Assembly (NCBI GenBank): GCA_003439945.1
Contig: QVRM01001379.1
Span: forward strand, 1 to 64,000
Length of the DNA stretch: 64,000 nucleotides
Origin: Dermanyssus gallinae
Taxonomy: Eukaryota > Arthropoda > Arachnida > Mesostigmata > Dermanyssidae
Reading direction: 5' to 3'
This document shows, piece by piece, positions 55,951 to 64,000 of the stretch. Every line of letters starts with the position of its first letter. Positions within the stretch are counted from its first letter, which is position 1. The translations under genes and the position numbers were made by a program. Below the pieces are notes generated by a model. The model was not told where the DNA came from and searched no databases. It saw nothing but the letters and a program-made list of their open reading frames with translations.

Positions 55951-56404
55951 CTGTGCCAATGAAAAGAAAGCGCACAATCATTAGTTTGCAAATAGCCTAG
56001 CGCATCAGCCTTGTCGACATTTAATTACTAGTTGTAAAATTAATAATATCATATATTTATATTTAATTTATATGTCTTTACGCTGATTCAACTCAACAAC
56101 GACCGCGTGTCGTCTACCTGAAAGATACAACGGAAGACAATTATGCCTGCGAGATAATCAACGCGATCAAGCATATTCGTTAGGACTAAGAGACGTAGGC
56201 CGCTGTAGAACGCTGTCCGTACATCGCGGAAAGTGCTAAAGCAGACTTTTTGTGTCAACTCAATCATTAGCCTTCAGTTGTAGATTCGCTAGATCTAGCT
56301 CTAAAAGACGTGCATTACGGAAACCGAATAGCCTTGCTAAAAATCTAATGGACTAAATGGTGGTCATTGAGACCTTAGAAAGGCAGGTCTTCAATATTAT
56401 GCAA

Positions 56405-56640
56405 TAGATAAGTGCAAGTAATCGCTCTTCTTCTTTGATAAGCCAAATAATAAACTCGAGCAGCGGACAAAAATCCAAACATGAAGGACAAATTTAACAC
56501 TTTGTGAGCGGTCCAGAAAGAAAACAAGTGCCAGTAATCGCTCTTCTTTCTTTGATAAGCCAAATAATATCTCGCTTCGAGCACCGGACAAAAATCCATA
56601 CTTGAAGGACAAATATAAGACTGGGGCAGACGGCTTAACA
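56405..56640. repeat. Tandem duplication of about 118 bp
   Basis: AGTGCAAGTAATCGCTCTTC..TTTGATAAGCCAAATAAT..CGGACAAAAATCCA..ATGAAGGACAAAT recurs from about 56526 with modest divergence. Both units are open on the minus strand (ILFGLSKKEERLLAL and LLFGLSKKKSDYLHL) but no function is recognised. 56650-57840 holds nothing recognised. Confidence 0.8.
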
Positions 56641-59577
56641 CATTTGCCAGATACTCCTGTGGAGACACTATGTTTCAGTGGTTTCCAGAGCTTTCTAAGC
56701 ATTCTGGACGTTCGTTACCAAAATACCAGGCAAACAGATGATTAAAGGATTGGAAATGTTTTTTGGCAAAGCTACACCCACAAATAGGCGTCCAGTGAGG
56801 AGTTGCTGCCGGGTAACAGACTAAGCGAGTCCAAAATTGCGTACTAATCAAATTCAATTGTAGCATCTAGGACAAGCTACTGAGCTTATGTAGTTATTAT
56901 TAATTTTGTACAAATAAATAAATACAGAACACTGCAGTAGCTGACACTGTTGGTGCAGTCATTATAACATTCGAACACATGAGAAACTGAACAATTGTCT
57001 TATATAGAGACTGTAGTCGCACTAAAATACCTTAAGCTCAAGCTGCAAAACCGCTTTTCAGATAGCAGATTCACAAACACAAGAGATGTGGCAAGCACAA
57101 TTGGCCTAGTGTTCGTAATTCCACAACTAACCCAAAAGATAAAAAACTATATTTAGAGCGAAACTTGGGGCTGGGTTCCTACGCAAGCCGAGATTCATGC
57201 ACTCGATATGTAGCAAAACCTTAAAATATTAGCGACAGGGAGCCAAGATACTCACCAGCGCAAAGAGCATACGAACAAAATGTTTTTAATACGAATAAAG
57301 TCGAAAGGAAGGAGTATATTAAGAGGTGCAACGAGCTTACAAATCTACGCATCTGCGTAAACGTATAGAATGGATTTCTAGTGAATTTTCTAGTAATTAT
57401 CAAAAAGTAATTATCATTAAACACATGCCATAGATACCCTTATCGCAATAAACAGCAAAGACTGTCCATCAATGACGTTATCGTAGATAATTTATTAAAA
57501 GTAAAGAAGTAAATAATGTAATTTGCACTTCTGATATAACTTCCGTAAACAGACTACGTTGAAACACGAAACGTAAAAACAAAACGTCTAAATGTAAAGG
57601 AAAATAAAAGCCTTGTGCCTTTGGGGACGCGCCTGAATAGCTGCGTAGACGCGGGAAGTGAGATCCCAGATGAATGGTGCAACTCACTCTCGCTCAGGCC
57701 CATCAACAAGAGCAACGGATAGCGTGCATAGCCGTCGTAGTACGGAGGAATCACGTTGACACGCCATTTCCTCGTTGCTCATGTCAGTAGTAGCAGACCG
57801 TCTTATGCCTCCCGAAAATGTAATAGGTAGTACAATGTAAAAAATAAGCACCTGATGACAATCTTTTTTGGAGCAGCCGTCGCCGGAGTTCAGTCTTAAG
57901 TACACCGATCAAGCTGTGCTATAATGTATTTATTTATTTTCGCACGTTCTATGAATACGAGTCGAAGAACGAGCTATCAGATACGCGTCCTAAAGTAATT
58001 AGATCAGCGCTACCACTGAAAGCTGTACCTGTTAGTCTATATATTACATTTATTTTTAAGCTCAGCATACAACAGAAAAAAGTAATTTACATCTACAGAA
58101 AGGCAGCAAAAATGAAGCATTACTGACAGATATTGCCCCACAACTCTCAAGCGATGTGTAAGAAACAAGTGACATAACATATTTTTTATGGAAGTTTCGG
58201 AATTGCATAACGCATATGCGTCACTGAAAACTGTCAGCAACTAGCATGGGACTCACAAACCTACTGGGCCCGTATTCTGCCTTCCACACCCCCAGGGTCG
58301 GAATTGTATGGCATATTTTCACGCCTTGAACCAAACATATTGAGCACTTTAGGTTTTCAAGTTTCTTTAAGCCAAAAGCATTTTTGCGGAGCATATTCCG
58401 ACTTAGCGTTGACATTTTTTTGTAAAAGGTTTTTGTATAATTCTAAAGCAAAAACATTCAGGCCAAATAAGCAGTGTCCATTTAGATGCAACACGGGTAG
58501 TTGCAAGAGTTTCACATAGCACTAAATTCACTCTGTTTTGTTTTATACATTAACCTAATATTTGAGTTGTTAAATAATAATCCTCATAAATCCTGACTAA
58601 AGTTTTTTTTTGCAAACGGTGTGTTTTTGAAATCTGTGTCATAAATAGTGCTTGTCTCTAACTGCCTAGATGTTAGACAAAACAAAACCAGTAATATTTA
58701 AAGCCCATCTACGTTCCGTTTGTGTAGCCGATGGAAAAATTCAACTAACCGAGTAGCGCTTTCCACAGTGAAGTCTGCCACCGGGCTTCTAATGCAACTG
58801 AACCTAAAATTCAGAAAGTCTTGCTAGAAAACCGGCATTAAAATGTGAGACTGTTACTGCTTGCTTGAGTTACCTTCCGCTGCAAGTAGCGCTATTGTTT
58901 ATGAATTCCATACTGAGCTATTGTATAAGGGGGAACCTTTAAACATTTTAAGAGCAAATGCAGATAATTCGGAACGACGCACCTAGGGTTAAGGCTGGTT
59001 TTACATTTGGTCAAACTTGATTCCCTGAGCACGAGGCGCGTACCCAGCGTCAACGACCTCCTCACAGCTAACGCCACCACAAACGTCTTTAAGTGGTGTA
59101 ACGTAATCTAGGTAAATAATAAACTGGCACATTCCGTCTCATCACAAAACAGCCTATTCATAACACGGTCTGCTGGTTGCTATTGCAATCGCATGGAACA
59201 AGCTCCTTTCCTTGGTCAGAGAAGCAGAGATTCTACGGCTTTTCAAGCGCACCGTCAGTACATAACTTATTAGATGCTGAGCTGAACCCAAGAGTCTAAA
59301 CAATATAGGGACGTCTCAGGAACGTGTCTTCCACTAACCTTCTGAATTTAGACAGATAAAACTCCCAAATAGGATAACATTATAAAAGTTTGAAATAAGC
59401 AAAATATTTGTAAAGGCGAATGTACACATGAGGAGTCGTTAAAATAAAACAACGGAAATTGTATTTATGACGCGATGATGCCTCCACAACCTTGGTAACG
59501 TAAAGGCTAAAATTAAGATCAGGCGTAATATATATCCCTAGGTCTAGGTATATATATAGAACAGACGAACAACTTAC

Positions 59578-59808
59578 CCGTGAAAAAAGTATTCGTCCAC
59601 GGTGACACTTACAAAGAGGCTTTTCTTTCGAACGTCGGAGCGTGGCGTGCCGTTCAGATTAAAGTGGATTATGGCAGCAAAGTTGAGAGTTGTAATTTTA
59701 TCCCTCAGAGTGCCATTTGACAGATCTGGCTCAAAAATAAACTGCGGCTTGTTTATATACACTAAGTGACCGTTGTCATAACCTGTGATCTCCTTTATGT
59801 GTACGATC
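59578..59808 (-). CDS. CD36/SR-B exon, gene B (duplicate of 3.2 kb exon)
   Basis: Acceptor ATTTTGCACAG, donor GTAAGT, 231 nt. Encodes IVHIKEITGYDNGHLVYINK, FIFEPDLSNGTLRDKITTLN and VTVDEYFFHG. It has the same phase and length as the gene A exon with about nine of 77 residues different, and no stop. It joins the 55792 exon in phase. Its membrane-span exon should lie beyond 64 kb. Confidence 0.87.
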
Positions 59809-59960
59809 CTGTGCAAAATCAACGCAAATGAAAATGCATTATACACTGCGCGACAAAAACGACAGCAATTTATGTACGGAAATAATGACTGCATGTTAAA
59901 CTGAGTCTTCTGACAAGCCTAAACGTCAGAATTAGTTACAATTATAAAACATACTTTGAG

Positions 59961-60804
59961 GTCTATGTTACACACATCAACTAGCTAAGCCAATGCGCAT
60001 TGTGACTGTCACGTGTCCGTTTCGATGAGGCCAGGGCGAGACCACTTCAGGAGTGTGCCCCGAACGGAGGCAGCGTTTCCACGTTGTATGTCAAGATCCA
60101 GGCGTTGTTTAAAAAAGGACGATGACCTGTTATCACCGGATGACAGGTTTAACCAGGTCCCAACTTTGCGGATCAGCTGCTTGGTCCGAACGCCAGGGGC
60201 ACCCAGGGTTTCAAACGCAAGAGGGCAAAATTCATGGAGATAGCCGATTGATGAGTATTTTCTCAACTTGTTAGTCTCCGCGAGGTGGGCTGCATAACCA
60301 GCTTCGGATGCGCCGCCACCGACCATAGAAGGAGCAAAGGAGTCGGTAACGGTTGTATCCCAAACAAGCATTTTGCCTCGCTCGAATGGTGTGAGTGTCA
60401 TACCATCTGGACGTTTGTCGTCCTCCGCGCAGGGGCCTCTGGAGTAACTATGACTCTCTTACCGGCTTTGGTCCGCTGGTGCGCGACTTCCGCGCGCGGG
60501 GACCTTCACGAGCCCCCATGTAAGTTAGTCAGACGGTGTAAACTCCCAATAGTAACTCTCCCCAGGGGTCACCATTTGTTGACGGGGAAGCAGGGCATAC
60601 GATATCGATTGAGTGTCAACGAATTCATATTGTCACTTTGTCGTGGCCTATTCGAGGCCTGTTAAGGCTGTTGTCTTACGGGGAAGATGTGCTGCGCACC
60701 GTCCCCGGGCTACACGGTTAATGCCCCGGGAATTTAGCTACCTGGGAGTACCGTGTGGGACGCCTGCTGCCTTGGCTTAATAGGCATAATGGAGGGTGAG
60801 ACGC
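59961..60804 (-). mobile_element. RLE-type LINE insertion with target-site duplication
   Basis: The insert interrupts copy B exactly between two copies of AACATACTTTGAG (59948-59960 and 60805-60817); copy A has the uninterrupted site near 3507. The minus strand encodes DDKRPDGMTLTPFERGKM, VWDTTVTDSFAPSM, EFCPLAFETLGAPG and LDIQRGNAASVRGT (to 60009), the nuclease end of the RLE family. Upstream of about 60460 no coding is recognised. Confidence 0.85.
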
Positions 60805-61194
60805 AACATACTTTGAGACATTTAAAATAGGAAACTAATAGAAGATGCCCAAATAAAAAGCTTTATTTCCATTAGCTTTAAACACACGCTTCCAAGTAAT
60901 TTAATACATATTGGTGTAGTTTAACTATTTGTTTTAATGCCGATGACTAGGAAAGTGTGTGATGGTTTTTCTTGCCTGTACAATAGCGTTCAGAAGTTCT
61001 AGTATATTTGATAAACCCCGTAATATTTTAGCTGTATAATCGTTCGCAAAGTCCATTAGCATGGCGAAAAGTTAAGTTGTTTTGTTTTAGAATGTTCGTT
61101 GCACATAATCTATATGTGCTTGCCAATTGACATCTTTGAATTGTTTGTAGTTTCTTAGCCAGCTGCAGTAGTGACTATTACGACAAGCAAAGGG

Positions 61195-61536
61195 CTAGGA
61201 TTGCCGACAAATGCTTGTAAATTGCAATAGGATGGGGCCAACAAATACTATAGCTCTACCTTGTTCCTTCAAGGCAAATGCCATGGATATTTGTCTTTTC
61301 CTTTCCGCGGAAAGTTGGAATGCTGTCATCTCCTTGCTAAACAAGGCAGTGAAGCAGACTGGAAGGGCTTTATGGATATGTTTATTTATATCTAAATCAA
61401 GCTTACTAGTGCGTCGATACACCAAAACCGCTAGCATTGCTGCTTGAACGAAGCAACACAATGGTGCGCAGATGGCTGACTGAATCTTCACATTGCCACA
61501 ACAAAGATTCTTTGCTTCAGTCGCGGCGGGGCACAC
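61195..61536 (-). other. Unassigned open frame conserved in both duplicates
   Basis: 113 residues; the part SKEMTAFQLSAERKRQISMA is also open in copy A (3902-4102). No family was recognised, and the plus strand is open too, so coding is doubtful. Confidence 0.25.
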
Positions 61537-62389
61537 GCCTCTGCCGTTCGCCCGTAAACGATTCTAGCGTTGAAATCGTCAGTCACGCACCCTGTGACCA
61601 TTATTCCTACTGGAACAGGCTGAAGCCATAGTAATTGCAAAGCTCTTCAGAGGAGCTTTTAAGAAGTCCGTAGACTACATATGCGGCACGACTTCCGAGC
61701 GCTGAAAGCAGCTATGATAGCAGAGGCACTGAAGGACAAAGATGCCTTGGAAAGGCTAGATTTCCGCCTGCTGTACTAGCAGATCACGTGAATTCGAATG
61801 ACACGGGCTCACAGATGTTGAGGCAATGCACGTCGGACGGTGAAAGGAAACGTGAGTGACCCTGGCCAAGTCACTCAAGTGGCACTCGCTACTTCCAATG
61901 ACCCACGGTACTGTTCCATAAGGATCTGGGCCATCAGAGATTGAAGCTTAATTAAATAAGGATGTGTGATTAGTGTACATCAGTCTTCGCGGGGTAACAT
62001 CTATTTGCTAAGTTCGAGACCCGCACTGCTCGATATTGAAAGTAGGACGTTTCGCATTCCTCACTATGCAGCAATAGTAGCTGCATTTAAACCTTTTTTT
62101 TTTTACAAAAAAGTGTGACCTTGGCACGCTTGACTTTAATAGGCATTTCGAAGAACTGCGAGCTCAGGCAGATGCAGCAATTATACTACTAAAAGATTGT
62201 CGAGACGTCGATCTCATGGCAGCACTTGAAATTAAGTGACCTTAACGGCTTAGAGCCAGTGAAAGAGTGCTTAAGAGCTACAAAGCATTTAGAGAAAACC
62301 GGGATATAAACTTTGCGATGCACAATTTTATATCCTTCTCTCTGTAAGGTCCAAAGCACCGGGGCTTTTTCCGGCCGTTTGTTGGATGT

Positions 62390-63536
62390 ACCGGTTTTCC
62401 ACCTATCTCCTCTGGCAGGCAGAAACCATGAAATCATGTTGTGGCGTGCAGCAGGGGGATCCTTGCGGTCCAGCACTTTTCTGCATCGGCATCTCCAATC
62501 TTCAGGCCAGACTAGAGTCGGAGATGCGGCCATGGTATCTCGACGACGCCACTTTTGCCCGCGACAGCTTGGCGGTCATTGAGGACATCAAAAGACTCAG
62601 AGCATTCGACCTTTTCGACGTCCTCAGCGACCTTATATATCGTTTTGATGAGATACTCCGGGGGACCTTACAATCCCGGCTAAACGTTGATTTCAAATAT
62701 CTGTCTTGGACTCAAGCAGCGCGTCCTGTTAGTGGTGGGAGCTTAGATGTACGCAGATCGGTCGATATTGCCCTATCCTGCTACCTGCATCCAAATTTAA
62801 GAAGCTTGTCATCGCCCCTTGGACTGAAAGTTGAATCGCTGATTCAACGCAGGCAGCACTCGCTAACTTTCGCGACCAGTAAGATTCTGTGCCGGAGTAC
62901 ATAACACAAGAATCTCTGGATCGAATCGTGGTATCTCGACTCCAACGCGACCTAGAAAATCAGGTTCTCAACAGCTCAGGGAGGACCCGTTTAGAAGCGT
63001 GCTTTGAACAAACAAGTGCCAAGTGGCTTCAAGCCCTTCCTTTGCCGAAACTGGAAACGAATTTGGACAACAACACACTCCGCATCGTTTCCGGCTTGCG
63101 ACTGGGGAGGTAGTTTGCGCACCCCGTCCATGCAACCTATGCAGAGCACCAGTAAGCGCCACGGGTGAACACGCCTTATCGTGTCGCTATAGCGCTGAAC
63201 GCCACTCACGTCATTTCGCCGTCAACGACGTTATCTTTTGCACTCTTCACTCGGCCCACATTCCGGCAGTAAAAGAGTCTGTCGGCCTCAGTCAGAATAG
63301 CCAGCTGAGGCCAGACGGAAAAACTCTCACCCCCTGGGCTCATGGTCGTCTCCTCCTTTGGGATGTTACAGTGTCGCAATTTATAGTTCAGCCGATCGCC
63401 GTATCAGACCGGAGTCTATAACATTTATTAAGGAACTGGGCCGGAAAGTTATCTCTGCAACTGAGGACCCTCGCGCTAGCGAATACCTGTTGCAGCGCAT
63501 ATCGATCGAAGTTCAGCGCGGCAACGCTGTGCAAGG

Positions 63537-63539
<3 letters not shown>
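62390..63539 (+). pseudogene. RLE-type LINE, RT and endonuclease
   Basis: Frame 62386-62904 has CCGVQQGDPCGPALFCIG, RPWYLDDATFARD with an intact YLDD (62536-62547) and VSGGSLDVRRSVDIALSCYL. After shifts near 62890 and 63110 come SAKWLQALPLPKLETNLDN, CNLCRAPVSATGEHALSC with RHSRHF (finger) and LRPDGKTLTPWAHGR..WDVTV (PD-x15-D nuclease). It ends within the C-terminal IEVQRGNAVQ at a (TA)n tract. It is divergent from the 29.6 kb copy (a second subfamily). Confidence 0.82.

Positions 63540-63569
<30 letters not shown>
63540..63569. repeat. (TA)n microsatellite
   Basis: About 14 units that cut off the RLE-element ORF and adjoin a LINE on the other strand. Confidence 0.95.
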
Positions 63570-63570
<1 letters not shown>

Positions 63571-63598
63571 ATGTTTATTCACCATTATTGGTAGATTC

Positions 63599-64000
63599 TC
63601 ACAATATGTACGGGCTATCCCGCTCAAGTACGTCAATTACAGCAGCTGGTAATGAACTGGTGTTCAGTTCTATACATTTCATCACGTGATATCGGTCGAT
63701 GTCAATTTCACCACAATATTTACAAACACATTCGTTGATTTGGAAACATTTTCCCTTTAAGCAGAGGTATTGGTGGTATCCGTGCCAAGTTATTTTGCAG
63801 ATCACTGCTCTGTTCTGTTGCAGATCTTTTTTTCATCGGTTGCTAAGAAAACACCCTCGTGCTTCTTATTCAAGTGAAATTGAAGGTGTTGTCTCGATTT
63901 TTCCATAATAACTAAGTCGTCTGCATAAAACACGTGGTGAGCTTTTACTTTTCGGAGGCACTTTCCAAGGCCAGCTGCGTAAAGTATGAAGAAAAATGGG
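63599..64000 (-). pseudogene. LINE ORF2: RT box fused to C-terminal finger
   Basis: Reading minus from the window edge: PFFFILYAAGLGKCLRKVK, HHVFYADDLVIMEKS, HLNKKHEGVFLATDEKK, then after a shift ICKITWHGYHQYLCLKGKC and CVCKYCGEIDIDRYHVMKC. The RT catalytic box is intact but is followed too soon by the C-terminal finger, so about the whole thumb is deleted. It continues beyond the window. Confidence 0.7.

Larger units (their letters stand above)
57841..61868. repeat. Segmental duplication, copy B
   Basis: Partner of 1451-4594. It contains the gene B CD36 exon, an R1 3'-UTR remnant (58190-58320), part of repeat X (59317-59470) that copy A has lost, and a later 844-bp RLE-element insertion. 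Confidence 0.85.

Noticed and set aside
60465..60804. rRNA or U2 snRNA fragment in the GC-rich start of the insert
   Set aside because: No recognisable rRNA or snRNA stretch could be identified by reading; kept as possible element 5' sequence.
1..64000. A new defence or biosynthetic gene system
   Set aside because: Nothing in the window resembles a multi-gene system; apart from the CD36 exons, the recognisable coding content is transposon-derived.

Overview
This window looks like intergenic and intronic DNA of a eukaryote, most likely an arthropod (I cannot fix the order). The evidence is the absence of dense coding, the presence of spliced exons with GT-AG junctions, R1- and R2-clade retrotransposons, Tc1/mariner transposons and long (TA)n microsatellites. 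It is AT-rich apart from GC-rich transposon blocks near 15.6-19.7 kb and parts of 29.6-37 kb. No prokaryotic operon, rRNA gene or CRISPR array was seen.

Host genes. The only convincing host coding sequence belongs to the CD36 / scavenger receptor class B family, all on the minus strand and fragmented by long introns. Five exons of one gene (gene B) lie at 59.6, 55.8, 55.2, 50.4 and 49.7 kb. Their splice phases join without a break and give the order ectodomain start, NxT/TG region, CN-x-GTDG, mid-ectodomain, NCxC and PHF. A second, head-to-tail paralogue (gene A) is represented by a membrane-span exon at 10.9 kb and an exon at 3.2 kb, with a possible N-terminal exon at 12.6 kb. The 3.2 kb and 59.7 kb exons lie inside a 3-4 kb segmental duplication (1.45-4.6 kb and 57.8-61.9 kb).

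Transposon layout. 0-1.4 kb: antisense LINE reverse transcriptase. 5.1-8.8 kb: R1-clade element, plus. 9.1-10.2 kb: LINE scraps. 14.8-15.2 kb: LINE endonuclease fragment. 15.6-20.2 kb: GC-rich R1 fragments in both orientations. 20.2-21.2 kb: two unnamed repeats (X, Y). 21.2-22.3 kb: LINE endonuclease. 22.9-24.1 kb: R1 ORF1. 25.1-26.3 kb: two tRNA-derived SINE-like units and LINE ends. 27.1-28.6 kb: CR1/Jockey-like RT. 29.6-32.4 kb: an almost full-length retrotransposon with an N-terminal C2H2 finger, RT and a restriction-like endonuclease (RLE). 32.7-37.1 kb: R1 inserted in an older R1. 37.9-41.0 kb: foldback elements, a Tc1-like element and a mariner scrap. 41.2-42.8 kb: R2-clade element. 43.26-44.24 kb: complete foldback element. 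45.6-54.9 kb: degraded LINE pieces between CD36 exons. 60-60.8 kb and 62.4-63.5 kb: two more RLE-family copies. 63.6-64.0 kb: LINE 3' end.

No retrotransposon copy looks fully intact: all carry frameshifts, stops, deletions or lost catalytic residues. The points most worth following are the tandem CD36 genes with a datable insertion in one duplicate, the coincidence of (TA)n tracts with transposon boundaries, the modular foldback family, the RLE family with a YLDD-type RT, and templated inverted duplications inside elements.
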